64,000 nt of DNA from Tibeticola sediminis (GTDB lineage: Bacteria > Pseudomonadota > Gammaproteobacteria > Burkholderiales > Burkholderiaceae_C): contig NZ_RKQL01000001.1 of the NCBI RefSeq assembly GCF_003843835.1, positions 930,001 to 994,000 on the forward strand, in the 5' to 3' direction. Position 1 is the first letter of the stretch, and every line of letters begins with the position of its first letter. The notes under the pieces are model-generated. The model was not told the DNA's origin. It saw nothing but the letters and a program-made list of their open reading frames with translations, and ran no database searches. Positions 36,630-47,586 of the stretch are shown here, piece by piece. The position numbers were made by a program, and so were the translations under genes.

Positions 36630-38164
36630 CCGAAAAACCCGTGCAAAAACCACTGCGCTTGCTCACCGGCGTCGGCATCGGTGTGCGCGCGGTGGCGGCG
36701 GCGCTCGCGGAACACCCACACCAGGCCAGCGCCGGGGCTCTCGGCGATGAAGTAGTCGCGCTGGGCCACCAGGGCCTGCGGGTCGGGTGCGGCTGCTGCG
36801 GCGTCCCAGCGCAAGGCCTCGATGCGCTGCGGCCCCACGCGCAGCTCAAGCGGCCCCTGGTACAGCGGCCGCTCGCCGCGCAGCGCCAGCCGCAGCGGGC
36901 GCTCGAGCAGCCAGGACGGCAGCAACGCAGCCGGCATCGCCGAGCCGCATTCCGGCGTGCCGTTTTTGGCGGTCTTTCCTGGGTAGGCCAGCGAAAACTG
37001 GACTTTGGTTGCTCTGTTTTTAGAAGCATCGGCCGGCACCCAGCGCTGCATGGCTTCGGGCCGGGGGTCGGCCTCGCGCTGCACGCGCAGCACCGCACCG
37101 GCGCCCAGCCGCGCGGACAGGCGCTCGGTCAGCGCGTGCCAGGCCAGCGCGTCGGCACGCTCGCCCGCCGCCAACGGCAACAGGCTCTCGCTGGCCGTGG
37201 AGAGCGGCGCGGTTCTCCGCACGCGCAACCGCACGCGCTGCACCGGCGCAGGCCAGACGACGCGCGCCAGATGCTCGGCCAGCAGCCGCTCGATGTGCTC
37301 GAGGTCGGCGGTCGGCTCGGCGGTGCGCAGCGGCAGACGGCCTTGCACCGGGCCGTCACGTCGGCGGTCGTGCTGCCAGATGAGTTCGAGCGCCAACACC
37401 CCCTGCGTGCGGGCGCACAGCCAGGCCCGCAGTTGCGCGAGCAGGCCCTGCGCGTGGGTCAGCAGCGCCGGCGCCGACTCGAGCGCAAACGGCAGTTCGA
37501 CCGCCTCGTCGAAGCGCTCGGGCAGCACCAGCCATGGCAGCACCGTCGGCCGCAAACCCCAAGCCTGATCGAGCGCCTCGAGCAAAGCCGGCCCCAAGCG
37601 CCGTGCCAGCGCCGCCCGGGGCAAAGCACGCAGTTCGCCCCAGCTGCGGCAGCCCAGCCGCGCCAGCGTGTCCAGATGCGGCCGCGCCGCCGCCAGCGCC
37701 GCCAGCGGCAAAGCCTCGGGCGCGACGCGGGCGCCGCACTCGATCGCCGGCGCCGACCCCGCATCGTCCACCGGAGCGATCGGCGGCATGTCGAGTCGCC
37801 CAACCGCTATCCAAACCGTAGCGCCTTGCGCCCATTTCATGCCGGGAATCGGCGGAATTTCCTCAAAAAACCGCCGAATCAAGGCGGCGCGGCCGCCAAA
37901 CAGCCGCTCGCTCGCGGCGATCTCCAACACCAGCGTGCGCGCCGCCGCATCGCCCGAGCGGGCCTGTGCGCGGCGGCGCCTGGGCGCCGGTGTGGACGGG
38001 GAAGCGGTGGCCGGGTTGGGCGCTGCATCCTCCACCCAGGCCACGCGCGGCGTGAAGCGCAGCGCATGCCAAGCCAGCAACCGGTCGACCCCAGCCGGCA
38101 ACGCCTCCGCCTCGTCTGCGGCGGGCCGCCGCAGCGCCAGCCAATGCTCGCTCGGTCGGGTCAT
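36626..38164 (-). CDS. imuB: ImuB, catalytically inactive Y-family polymerase homologue
   Basis: A 512-residue Y-family-like hub protein of the mutasome. The family core is visible (LLAWHALRFTPRVAW, LEIAASERLFGG, LARLGCRSWGELRALPRAAL), but the acidic catalytic residues of active Y-polymerases are not seen. ImuB tethers ImuA and DnaE2 to the beta clamp. The ATG at 38164 follows GAGGG, which overlaps the imuA stop region. Confidence 0.9.
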   Translation of the reverse strand: MTRPSEHWLALRRPAADEAEALPAGVDRLLAWHALRFTPRVAWVEDAAPNPATASPSTPAPRRRRAQARSGDAAARTLVLEIAASERLFGGRAALIRRFFEEIPPIPGMKWAQGATVWIAVGRLDMPPIAPVDDAGSAPAIECGARVAPEALPLAALAAARPHLDTLARLGCRSWGELRALPRAALARRLGPALLEALDQAWGLRPTVLPWLVLPERFDEAVELPFALESAPALLTHAQGLLAQLRAWLCARTQGVLALELIWQHDRRRDGPVQGRLPLRTAEPTADLEHIERLLAEHLARVVWPAPVQRVRLRVRRTAPLSTASESLLPLAAGERADALAWHALTERLSARLGAGAVLRVQREADPRPEAMQRWVPADASKNRATKVQFSLAYPGKTAKNGTPECGSAMPAALLPSWLLERPLRLALRGERPLYQGPLELRVGPQRIEALRWDAAAAAPDPQALVAQRDYFIAESPGAGLVWVFRERRRHRAHTDADAGEQAQWFLHGFFG

Positions 38165-38173
38165 GGCCAACCC

Positions 38174-39202
38174 TCATGCCAGGGCAAGCGGCTGCGGCGA
38201 CCCGCCCGGCCCCGCGGACACGGACGCCGGCAAGGACTCGGTGGCCGGCGCAGCGACGGGTGCCGGCATGGGAGCGGAAGCAGTTGTGGGAGTGGGAGCG
38301 GTCACGGCCCCGCGCGCCATCCCGGCGCGCAGCCGCGCCCGGTACACCGGTTGCGCCGCCAGCAAAGCCTGCAAGCGCGCCGGAAAGCGGGGCAGCCCCA
38401 GCGGCTCGGCCAGCGGCGGCCCGCGCCGCTTGAGCAGTTGCACGCGCAGCCGCTCGTCGCCCTCGGCCTGCACCGCCAGCCGCAGCACCGCGCAGCTCGG
38501 CGCAGCCTGCGCCGCCTCGGGACGCAGCGCGACGAGCAGCCGGCCGCTGCCCTGCGCGGCCAGATGCAAGCGACGCAGCAGCAGGGCCTCGGACGGTGGT
38601 TCGGCAACGCGGCGGGCACGCGGCGGCTGGGGTGAGGCCGACGGCGGTGTCGGCACCGGCATCGCCACCGCGTCCTCCGCAGCCCCGTCACCGGCCGCCC
38701 CTGCGAACAGCGGCCCATGCAACCACAGCAACACCGCGCCCACTTCGGCGCAGCCCAGCGCCTGCCGGGCCGCCCAGGCACGCTCGACCGGCGTGCGCGC
38801 ACGCACCCACAGCAAACGCTGCGCCGCGATGCCCTGCGCCTCGAGCGCCGGCGCAAACGGCGGCAGCGGCGCGCCCACCAGCACCACCGCGCCGTCGAGG
38901 GCCGACAGCGCGGGCGCGAGCAGCCGCCACAGCGCCTGCGTGGGCGCGCGCTGCAGCACCTCGACCAAAGCCCCCAGCGGCCACCCCCCACCGGGCAGCA
39001 CCGCATCCAGCGCCGCGTGCCCCGTGGCACACACCCGCACAGGGGCCGTACCCAAGGCATCGGCGCGCCACACATCGGGGCGCGTCCGCCAACCCTGCGG
39101 CGCGGCCTGCACTCCATCCACCGACGCAGCCAGGCCCGCCTCGCTCCCAGAGACCGGGGTCGACAGGCGCGAAGTCGGCGGGACAGGCGAAACGGCAGGC
39201 AT
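38174..39202 (-). CDS. imuA: ImuA, RecA-like mutasome protein
   Basis: A 342-residue RecA/SulA-like protein, first gene of the imuA-imuB-dnaE2 cassette. GHAALDAVLPGGGWPLGALVEVL is the typical ImuA N-terminal core; a proper Walker A is degenerate. The Ala/Pro-rich C-terminal tail (about the last 45 residues) is low-complexity. Expression should be SOS-induced through the LexA box 105 bases upstream. Confidence 0.9.
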   Translation of the reverse strand: MPAVSPVPPTSRLSTPVSGSEAGLAASVDGVQAAPQGWRTRPDVWRADALGTAPVRVCATGHAALDAVLPGGGWPLGALVEVLQRAPTQALWRLLAPALSALDGAVVLVGAPLPPFAPALEAQGIAAQRLLWVRARTPVERAWAARQALGCAEVGAVLLWLHGPLFAGAAGDGAAEDAVAMPVPTPPSASPQPPRARRVAEPPSEALLLRRLHLAAQGSGRLLVALRPEAAQAAPSCAVLRLAVQAEGDERLRVQLLKRRGPPLAEPLGLPRFPARLQALLAAQPVYRARLRAGMARGAVTAPTPTTASAPMPAPVAAPATESLPASVSAGPGGSPQPLALA

Positions 39203-39307
39203 ATGCAGAATGGCGCGCTTGCGGCCCGCCCTGAAAACGGCCGGCCCAGGGCCATGGGACGAGCGGAAGCGAAAACGGTGTCAAAAGCGGGCCGAAAAAC
39301 AAATCAA

Positions 39308-39350
39308 CTGTATGTTTGTACAGTATAGATCGCTTCGACCGAAACGCAAA
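39308..39350 (-). promoter_or_regulatory. imuA promoter with overlapping LexA box
   Basis: LexA box CTGTATGTTTGTACAG (39308-39323) is an exact CTGT-N8-ACAG match. On the minus strand a -35 TTTGCG (39350-39345), 17-base spacer and -10 TATACT (39327-39322) overlap it, so LexA would block polymerase directly. Confidence 0.85.
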
Positions 39351-39381
39351 CCCGCGCGCGAGGGGCTTGCTCAGGAGTCCC

Positions 39382-41637
39382 CTACCCCAGCGCCGTCTCC
39401 CGCCCCTCCACGTCGCGCCGCACCAGCGGAAAACCCGGCAGGCCGCGCAGCAGGCGTTTGCCGTAGCCCGTGCGGGTCAGGCGCCGGTCGTAGCAGGTGA
39501 CGTAAGCGTGGTCGGTTTCGGTGCGGATGGCGCGGCCGGCCCATTGGGCGAGGCGGATGGCGGTGGCGGGGATGACGAGTTCGTTGAACGGGTCGCGCCC
39601 GGCCGCGCGCAGCCACTCGGCCCGCGCCTCCTCCACCGGGTCGTCGGGGCTGGCAAACGGCAGCTTGGTGATGAAGAGGTGCTCGCACAAGGCGCCGGGC
39701 AGGTCCAAGCCTTCGCCAAAGGACTGCATGCCGAAAATGATCGACGGCTCGCCGGCCGCCACGCGCTCGCGGTGGCGGGCCAGCAGCACGCTGCGCGGCC
39801 ATTCGGTCTGCACCCACACGCGCGCGCGCAGGCCCTCGGGCAGCGCCTGCACGGCCACGCGCATCTGCTCGCGCGAGGTGAACAACACCAGCGCGCCGCG
39901 CTCGACGGCGGCCAGATCGGCGACGAGGCGCTCGGCCAGTTCGGCATTGAAGGCGGCCGCGTCTTTGGGGTCGGCGCGGGTTTCGACGATGGTGAAGCGC
40001 CCCTGGGTTGCGTAGTCGAACGGACTTTCGACCTCGAGCGCGCGCACGTCGGGGTCGGCCGCGAGGCCGCTTTCGCGCAGGAAGAAGTCGAACTGCCCGC
40101 AGCTCGTGAGCGTAGCCGAGGTCAGCACCGCGCCGCGCACCTGCGGCCAGAGGTGCGTGCGCAGGGTCGCGCCGCTGAGGATGGGGCTGGCGTGCGCGCG
40201 CAGCACGACGAAATCACCTTCGACGCTGCTGCTGAACCATTTGGCCATCGGCAGGCCGCCCTCGCCTGCGGGCGCATCGGACGCATCCGGCGCGGCGTCG
40301 CTCGGGCGCCATGCGGTGACCGGCGGCGCGAGCAAGGCGCGGGCTGTGGCATACACATCGTCGAGGCGCGGCGCCAGCGTGCCGATCTGCGCATACAACG
40401 CCGAGAGGCGCCGCGCCTCGTCGGGCTTGTCGCGGATCTCGGCCTTGAGCGCGCGCGCGACGGCGCTCACGGCGGCCAGCAGCGCTTCGGACGTCGCCTG
40501 CAGCAGTTGCAGCGGCTCGTCGAAGGCTTCGGGCAGCGCGCCGCGCGGCAGCCGCACCCGCGCGGGCCCAAAAGCATCGCCGCCGGCGCGCAGCGTGTCG
40601 CCCCAAGCGTCCATGGCCAAGCGCGCCAGATCGGCCAGCGTCTGGCGGATTTGCCCGGCCAGCCGCGGCACGTCGACGACCTCCGACACCGCGAGCAAAC
40701 CGCCCGTACGCACCACGCGGGTCGCCAGGCGCTCGAGCCAGAGCGTGCGCGAAAGATCCATCGCGTGCGAAAACTGGTCGAGCGCGGTGGCGGGCAAGTG
40801 GTGCGCTTCGTCGAGCACGAGCAGGCAGTGATCCAGCTCCGGCAGCAGCCGCGCGCCCAGCGACGACAGCAGCAGATCATGGTTGGCCACGATGACCTGC
40901 GCGCCCACGAGCTCCTTGCGTCGCTCGTAATAGCTGCACTGGCCAAACAGCGGGCAGTGTCGCCCGGTGCAGCTGCGCGCGTCGGCGCCCACCGGCGCCC
41001 AGAGGTCCGCCTCGGGCGGCGTGGGCAGGCTGTCGCGGTCGCCGTCCCAGAGCTTGGAGGCCAGCGCATGCGTGAGGCTGGCGTAGAACTGCAGCCGCGC
41101 GCTCGCGCTGTGGCGGCTGGCCGCGCCGGCGTCGAGCGGTTCGTCGGGCTCGGCGTCTTCGTCGAACAGCGCCACCTCTTCGCCGCCGCTGAGACGGTTG
41201 AGCTTGAGTTTGCACACATAGCGCCCGCGCCCCTTGGCGAGCGCAAAGCGAAACGGCTGCGGCATTTGTGCGGCCAGCTGGGGCAGGTCCTTGTTCACCA
41301 GCTGCTCCTGCAGCGCCACCGTGGCGGTGGAAATCAGCACCCGCGTGCCGCGCGCAAGCGCCAGCGCAATCGCCGGTGCGCTGTAGGCGAGCGATTTGCC
41401 CACGCCCGTTCCCGCCTGGATGACGGCAATCGCGCGGCGCGGCGCGGCCTCACCACCGCCGGCGGTCTGCTCGGGCTTGCCCAGCGTGACAGCACAAAAC
41501 GTCTGCGCCACGGCTTCGGCCATGCGGCGCTGACCCGGACGCGGGCGCAGCTCACCCGCACCCGCCGCCAGCACGGCATCGAACGCGGCAAGCGCGTCGC
41601 GCGCGAAGGCATCGGAAGCATCGGTATCGGCAGACAT
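39382..41637 (-). CDS. DinG-family ATP-dependent DNA helicase
   Basis: A 751-residue XPD/DinG-like 5'-3' superfamily 2 helicase. Motif I is QAGTGVGKSLAY, motif II LDEAHH; late motifs include FGMQSFGEGLDLPG and QWAGRAIRTETD. Four cysteines for a 4Fe-4S cluster are visible (VCKLKLNRL, then CTGRHCPLFGQC). Such helicases unwind R-loops and damaged forks. ATG at 41637; no LexA box precedes it, though DinG is SOS-induced in E. coli. It is divergent from groESL. Confidence 0.92.
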   Translation of the reverse strand: MSADTDASDAFARDALAAFDAVLAAGAGELRPRPGQRRMAEAVAQTFCAVTLGKPEQTAGGGEAAPRRAIAVIQAGTGVGKSLAYSAPAIALALARGTRVLISTATVALQEQLVNKDLPQLAAQMPQPFRFALAKGRGRYVCKLKLNRLSGGEEVALFDEDAEPDEPLDAGAASRHSASARLQFYASLTHALASKLWDGDRDSLPTPPEADLWAPVGADARSCTGRHCPLFGQCSYYERRKELVGAQVIVANHDLLLSSLGARLLPELDHCLLVLDEAHHLPATALDQFSHAMDLSRTLWLERLATRVVRTGGLLAVSEVVDVPRLAGQIRQTLADLARLAMDAWGDTLRAGGDAFGPARVRLPRGALPEAFDEPLQLLQATSEALLAAVSAVARALKAEIRDKPDEARRLSALYAQIGTLAPRLDDVYATARALLAPPVTAWRPSDAAPDASDAPAGEGGLPMAKWFSSSVEGDFVVLRAHASPILSGATLRTHLWPQVRGAVLTSATLTSCGQFDFFLRESGLAADPDVRALEVESPFDYATQGRFTIVETRADPKDAAAFNAELAERLVADLAAVERGALVLFTSREQMRVAVQALPEGLRARVWVQTEWPRSVLLARHRERVAAGEPSIIFGMQSFGEGLDLPGALCEHLFITKLPFASPDDPVEEARAEWLRAAGRDPFNELVIPATAIRLAQWAGRAIRTETDHAYVTCYDRRLTRTGYGKRLLRGLPGFPLVRRDVEGRETALG

Positions 41638-41689
41638 GAAGGTGGAAGTGTTGCACACCGCGCGCGCGGGCCGGATGCCGCGCGGGGCC

Positions 41690-41717
41690 TTGAAAGCACG
41701 CGGTTTGACCGTATCAT
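41690..41717 (+). promoter_or_regulatory. groESL promoter
   Basis: TTGAAA (41690-41695) and TATCAT (41712-41717) are 16 bases apart, a good sigma-70 promoter. The same region reads CTTGAAA followed by CCGTATCAT, loosely fitting a sigma-32 promoter. The CIRCE operator begins at its last base. Confidence 0.6.
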
Positions 41718-41743
41718 TAGCACTCGGTTCGCGCGAGTGCTAA
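41717..41743. promoter_or_regulatory. CIRCE operator (HrcA binding site)
   Basis: TTAGCACTC, nine bases, GAGTGCTAA: an exact match to the CIRCE inverted repeat. It covers the predicted transcription start of groESL, so HrcA repression is expected, released by heat or unfolded protein. Confidence 0.95.
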
Positions 41744-41840
41744 CATTCGCGCCCGCAGAGTGAAGGGAGTGCCGGCAGCCTGAGCCGCCGACGCTTCCCG
41801 CTTCATCCAACGTGCATCCATCTAACCCATAGGAGATCTC

Positions 41841-42131
41841 ATGAAACTGCGTCCTCTGGCTGACCGCGTGATCGTCAAGCGTGTCGAAAGCGAAACCAAG
41901 ACCGCCTCCGGCATCGTCATTCCCGACAACGCGGCCGAAAAGCCCGATCAGGGTGAAGTGATTGCCGTGGGTCCGGGCCGCACCAACGACAAGGGCGAAG
42001 TCAAGCCCCTGACGGTCAAGGTCGGCGACCGCGTGGTCTTCGGCAAGTACAGCGGCCAGACCGTCAAGGTCGATGGCGAAGAACTGCTGGTGATGAAGGA
42101 AGACGACCTGTTCGCGGTCGTCGAGAAGTGA
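41841..42131 (+). CDS. groES: Co-chaperonin GroES
   Basis: A 96-residue co-chaperonin capping GroEL. It starts [20 protein letters not shown] with the standard mobile-loop region ([20 protein letters not shown]). AGGAG precedes the ATG. First gene of the CIRCE-controlled operon, 60 bases before groEL. Confidence 0.98.
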   Translation: MKLRPLADRVIVKRVESETKTASGIVIPDNAAEKPDQGEVIAVGPGRTNDKGEVKPLTVKVGDRVVFGKYSGQTVKVDGEELLVMKEDDLFAVVEK

Positions 42132-42158
42132 ACCCCGCCCAGCGCACTTCGCGTGTGA

Positions 42159-43832
<1,674 letters not shown>

Positions 43833-43892
43833 GTCGCAGCCCGGGTCCACGCATGCGGGCCCGGCTGGCTCCCGCCACCGAGAGCCACTTCC

Positions 43893-43929
43893 AAAAAAGC
43901 CCCGCGGGGTTCGCCTGCGGGGCTTTTTC
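43893..43929 (+). terminator. groESL terminator
   Basis: Stem GCCCCGC/GCGGGGC with an 11-base loop is preceded by six A and followed by TTTTTC, so it could work in both directions. The next 100 bases, up to the repeat at 44032, hold nothing recognisable. Confidence 0.9.
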
Positions 43930-44031
43930 TTGGGTATCCGGATTTGAGTGTGTTTCTGGCGTCTAAGTTGTGCCGTATAACCAGATGTTGCTGTTGCTTT
44001 CCGTACCGTGTTTGTTTAAAAACCAAATTTC

Positions 44032-44270
44032 AACCTAAATCCGGCAGTTGGGCGCGCCCGGTCGGGTCGTCATCGGGCGCGAGGGCAAGGCGCAAACCAC
44101 AGCCATGGCGGGCGCCATGGCGAGGATTTGCAACGCCGCCCCCGCACCCGAGGGCGGCTCGAACGGGTGCGCAGCGCTCACCCAAACGGTGAACGGTCTC
44201 CGCACCGAAAATTGTTGAAACATCAACACCTTGCTTTTCGCGAGTAGCGGTCAACAGCCGGATTTAGGTT
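44032..44270. repeat. 239-bp element with 19-bp terminal inverted repeats (family B)
   Basis: Ends AACCTAAATCCGGCAGTTG and CAACAGCCGGATTTAGGTT match at 18 of 19 positions when inverted. The core carries GCGCAAACCACAGCCATGGC and GCCATGGCGAGGATTTGCAA, clearly related to the core of the family A repeats. No transposase is encoded; it looks like a MITE. It ends 19 bases before the MntA-like gene, so that gene's promoter may lie inside it. Confidence 0.85.
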
Positions 44271-44289
44271 CATTGTGGGAGAAGCGCAC

Positions 44290-44580
44290 ATGAAGCCCTC
44301 TGATGCCTTGGCCTCGAACCGTGCCGCAATCCGGCGTGTGGTCGAGTCGCACCGTGCCCGCAACGCTCGGGTGTTCGGTTCTGTCCTGCGCGGTCAAGAC
44401 ACCGACAACAGCGACTTGGACATCCTCATCGATCCGACGCCGGAAACGACCCTTTTCGACATTGGCGCGATCCGCCATGAACTCCGGAAGCTGCTTGGCG
44501 TGCCTGTGGACGTGCTGACCCCCAACGCGCTGCCCGACAAATTCCGGGCCTCAGTGCTCGCGGAAGCTCGCCCTGTATGA
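44290..44580 (+). CDS. mntA: MntA-like minimal nucleotidyltransferase antitoxin
   Basis: A 96-residue minimal nucleotidyltransferase. The catalytic GSX10DXD motif is intact: Gly30-Ser31 (VFGSVLRGQ), Asp42 and Asp44 (SDLDILID). In MntA-HepT modules this enzyme polyAMPylates a Tyr on the HEPN toxin and silences it. The ATG at 44290 follows GGGAG; an in-frame GTG lies at 44275. Its stop overlaps the toxin ATG (ATGA). Confidence 0.88.
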   Translation: MKPSDALASNRAAIRRVVESHRARNARVFGSVLRGQDTDNSDLDILIDPTPETTLFDIGAIRHELRKLLGVPVDVLTPNALPDKFRASVLAEARPV

Positions 44581-44939
44581 GTCGCGAGCAGCAACGCCTT
44601 GCAGACTATCTCGCGCACATCGCGGAGGCCATCGAGCGCATCGACCGCTACACCGAGGACATGGACGAAGTGGCATTCCTGAATAACGAGTTGGTGCAGG
44701 ACGCCGTGATTCGCAACCTCGAGATCATCGGCGAGGCCAGCAACAACATCGAGAAGCTTTACCCGGATTTCGCGGCTGCGCATCCCGAACTGCCGTTGTC
44801 GTTCGCCTACCAAATGCGAAACGCTGTGGCCCACGGATACTTCAAGGTGGACTTTGAAATCGTCTGGAGGACGATTCACAGCGACCTTCCGGGCTTGCAC
44901 CAACAGGTGTGCCAGCTCGTCGATCTCCCGCGGGCATGA
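44577..44939 (+). CDS. hepT: HepT-like HEPN-domain ribonuclease toxin (DUF86)
   Basis: A 120-residue helical HEPN protein. The RNase motif RX4HXY is complete: Arg81, His86 and Tyr88 in MRNAVAHGYF, the Tyr being the AMPylation target in studied systems. Expected to cut RNA (tRNA in some members) when free of the antitoxin. Translationally coupled to the upstream nucleotidyltransferase. The module may serve phage defence or element maintenance. Confidence 0.88.
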   Translation: MSREQQRLADYLAHIAEAIERIDRYTEDMDEVAFLNNELVQDAVIRNLEIIGEASNNIEKLYPDFAAAHPELPLSFAYQMRNAVAHGYFKVDFEIVWRTIHSDLPGLHQQVCQLVDLPRA

Positions 44940-44990
44940 GAAGACAAAAATTTTTATAGCAAAACCCGACCACCCGGCGCGGGGAAGTGG

Positions 44991-46577
44991 CTATTTCTTC
45001 TCGAAAAACGGTGCCAGACGGCCGATCAGGCCCGCTGTGGCGGCATCCAGACCGGTCACATCGCCGCTCAAGAGCCGAGGGGTGAGATCGCGCGCGAGCG
45101 CTTTGCCCAGCTCCACGCCCCACTGGTCGAAACTGTCGATGCCCCAGAGTGAGCCGCTCACGAACACCCGGTGCTCGTAGAGCGCGAGCAGCGCGCCGAG
45201 GCTGCGCGGCGTGAGATCTTCGAGCAGAAGGAAGCTGCTGGGCCGGTTGCCGGGGAAATGCCGGTGGCCGCCCGGATCATCTTGACCGACCATCAGCGCC
45301 CGCGCCTGCGCCAGCGCATTGGCAACCAAGCCCGCATGATGCCCGACCAGCCCATGGCGCGCGCGCGCGACCGCGAGGAACTCGACCGGAATCACGTCCG
45401 TGCCCTGGTGCAGCAACTGGAAAAAGGCATGTTGGCCGTTGGTGCCGGGCTCCCCCCAAACCACGGGCGAAGTCGGCAGCGTGAGCGCGCGGCCGCGCAG
45501 ATCGACGCGCTTACCGTTGCTTTCCATCTCGAGCTGCTGCAGATAGGCCGGCAACCGCGCCAGCCCCGCGTGGTAGGGCGCGACGCAGCGGCTGCCAAAA
45601 CCCAGCACGTCACGGTTCCACAGATCGAGCAGCCCCAGGCGCGCCGGCAGATTGGCCTCGAGCGGCGCGGTGCAAAAGTGCGCGTCCATCGCATGGGCGC
45701 CGGCCAAAAAAGCGCGAAAGCCCTCGGCCCCGATCGCGATCGCCAAGGCCAGCCCCACCGCCGACCAGACCGAGTAGCGCCCGCCCACCCAGTCCCAGAA
45801 ACCAAACGTGGTCTCGATCCCAAACGCGCGCGCGGCCTCCACGGCCGTCGTGATGCCTACGAAATGCCGCGCCACATCACGCCCTCCCTGCGCCAGAAAC
45901 CAGTCGCGGGCCGAATGCGCGTTGGTCAAGGTCTCGAGGGTCGTGAAGGTTTTGGAGACGACGAGGAACAGCGTGCGCTCAGGTGCCAGGCCGGCGAGCG
46001 TCTGGGCCAGTTCATGCCCGTCGAGGTTGCTCACGAAATGCACGCGCGGCCCGGCGGCGCCCCAGGCGGCCAGCGCCTGCACCGCCATGCGTGGCCCGAG
46101 GTCTGAGCCGCCGATGCCGATGTTGACCACATCGGTCATGTCCGGGTCGGCCCGAACCGCCTCGGCGTAGGCCAGCATCCGCTCCAGCGTCTCGAGCACC
46201 GCCCGGTGCAGCGGCGCGAGTGCGGGCGTCGGCCAGCCCGCGATCGCGCTGCCCACAGCCGGCGCGCGCAGCAAGGGGTGGAGCGCGGCGCGGCCCTCGG
46301 TGGTGTTGACCGGCTCGCCGGCAAAGAGCGCATCGCGGTGGGCTTCGAGCCCGCAGGCGCGCGCCAAGGCCAGCAGCTGAGCCTCGGCCGCCGCGTCGAT
46401 GCGGCTGCGCGACCAATCGGCAAACAGCTCAGGCGCGCCCTGGCTCAGACGCGCGAACCGCTCGGGGTCCCGCGCAAAAGCCGCGCGCACATCGAAATCC
46501 GGCTGCGCCGCAGCGAGCCGGGTCAGCGCCGCCCACTCGGGCGTTTCATCGCAACGCGGGCGCTCTCTCCAATCCAT
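44991..46577 (-). CDS. pgi: Glucose-6-phosphate isomerase
   Basis: A 528-residue isomerase interconverting glucose-6-phosphate and fructose-6-phosphate. Signatures: NIGIGGSDLGPRMAVQAL, GRYSVWSAVGL, GEPGTNGQHAFFQLLHQGTD and the C-terminal GSLWGIDSFDQWGVELGK. It starts 6 bases after the transaldolase gene, so they form a sugar-phosphate operon. Confidence 0.96.
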   Translation of the reverse strand: MDWRERPRCDETPEWAALTRLAAAQPDFDVRAAFARDPERFARLSQGAPELFADWSRSRIDAAAEAQLLALARACGLEAHRDALFAGEPVNTTEGRAALHPLLRAPAVGSAIAGWPTPALAPLHRAVLETLERMLAYAEAVRADPDMTDVVNIGIGGSDLGPRMAVQALAAWGAAGPRVHFVSNLDGHELAQTLAGLAPERTLFLVVSKTFTTLETLTNAHSARDWFLAQGGRDVARHFVGITTAVEAARAFGIETTFGFWDWVGGRYSVWSAVGLALAIAIGAEGFRAFLAGAHAMDAHFCTAPLEANLPARLGLLDLWNRDVLGFGSRCVAPYHAGLARLPAYLQQLEMESNGKRVDLRGRALTLPTSPVVWGEPGTNGQHAFFQLLHQGTDVIPVEFLAVARARHGLVGHHAGLVANALAQARALMVGQDDPGGHRHFPGNRPSSFLLLEDLTPRSLGALLALYEHRVFVSGSLWGIDSFDQWGVELGKALARDLTPRLLSGDVTGLDAATAGLIGRLAPFFEKK

Positions 46578-46583
46578 CGGCCT

Positions 46584-47537
46584 TTACCCTCCCGCACCCA
46601 GCAGCGCGTCGAGTTTGCGCGCATCGACGCAAAAGGCACGGATGCCTTCGGCGAGTTTTTCGGTCGCCATCGCATCCTCGTTGAGCGCGAAGCGAAATTC
46701 CGCCTCCCGGTAATGCACTTCGGGCAACTCCATCGCGCGCGCCGCCTGCGGGTCGAGCGCACGCTCCACCGGCGCGTCGCTCGCCGCGAGTTGCGCGAGC
46801 AGCTCCGGGCTGATGGTGAGCAATTCGCAACCGGCCAAGGCCAGAATTTGCCCCGTGTTGCGAAAGCTCGCTCCCATGACCTCGGTTGCGATGCCGTGGT
46901 GGCGAAAGTAATTCCAGATCCGCCGCACCGACTGCACGCCCGGGTCGTACGCGCCGGCGTGCTCGGCCTCGACCCAGGAAGCGCCCGCAGCCTTTTTGTA
47001 CCAGTCGTAAATGCGGCCCACGAAGGGCGAGATCAGCCGAACGCCGGCGTCGGCGCAGGCCACCGCCTGGCAAAACGCAAACAGCAGCGTGAGGTTGGTG
47101 TGGATGCCTTCGCGTTCGAGCGTGCGCGCGGCCTCGATGCCCTCCCAGGTCGCGGCGATTTTGATGAGCACGCGGCGCTCGGTGTCCACGCCCTCGGCGC
47201 GATACAACGCCGCCAGCCGCCGCGCCCGCGCCACCGTCGCCTCGGTATCGAAGCTCAGCCGCGCATCGACCTCGGTCGACACCCGACCCGGCACCCGATC
47301 GAGAATTTCGCAGCCAAAGCGCACCAGCAGCCGGTCCACCCGCTCATCCAGCGGCGCGGCGCCGTGCGCGGCCTGTACCTGTGCGAGCAAAGGCGCATAG
47401 GCGGGCTTTTGCACCGCCTTGAGGATGAGCGTAGGGTTGGTGGTCGCGTCCTGCGGCCGGTAGGCCGCGATGTCGTTGAAATCCCCCGTGTCGGCAACGA
47501 CCACGGTCCATAGGCGCAAGGCATCGAGAGCGTTCAT
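46584..47537 (-). CDS. tal: Transaldolase
   Basis: A 317-residue class I aldolase-fold enzyme of the pentose phosphate pathway. The Schiff-base Lys is in [12 protein letters not shown], with [10 protein letters not shown] and [16 protein letters not shown] as flanking signatures. The ATG at 47537 gives the usual N-terminus ([18 protein letters not shown]); an in-frame ATG lies at 47546. Operon with pgi. Confidence 0.95.
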   Translation of the reverse strand: MNALDALRLWTVVVADTGDFNDIAAYRPQDATTNPTLILKAVQKPAYAPLLAQVQAAHGAAPLDERVDRLLVRFGCEILDRVPGRVSTEVDARLSFDTEATVARARRLAALYRAEGVDTERRVLIKIAATWEGIEAARTLEREGIHTNLTLLFAFCQAVACADAGVRLISPFVGRIYDWYKKAAGASWVEAEHAGAYDPGVQSVRRIWNYFRHHGIATEVMGASFRNTGQILALAGCELLTISPELLAQLAASDAPVERALDPQAARAMELPEVHYREAEFRFALNEDAMATEKLAEGIRAFCVDARKLDALLGAGG

Positions 47538-47586
47538 GCGCCGCATTATCGGCATTGCCGTTGACGGTCGTCTGAAGACTGCGGGC

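Noticed and set aside
34131..36755. An 874-codon open frame opposite dnaE2
   Set aside because: Antisense frame of a clear DnaE2 gene; composition is Gln/Arg/Ala-rich without any domain signature.
39316..41763. An 815-codon open frame opposite the DinG-like helicase
   Set aside because: Low-complexity Arg/Gln/Ala composition and complete overlap with a well-supported gene.
41638..41840. LexA box for the DinG-like helicase
   Set aside because: No CTGT-N8-ACAG motif occurs upstream of it; the only such box belongs to imuA.
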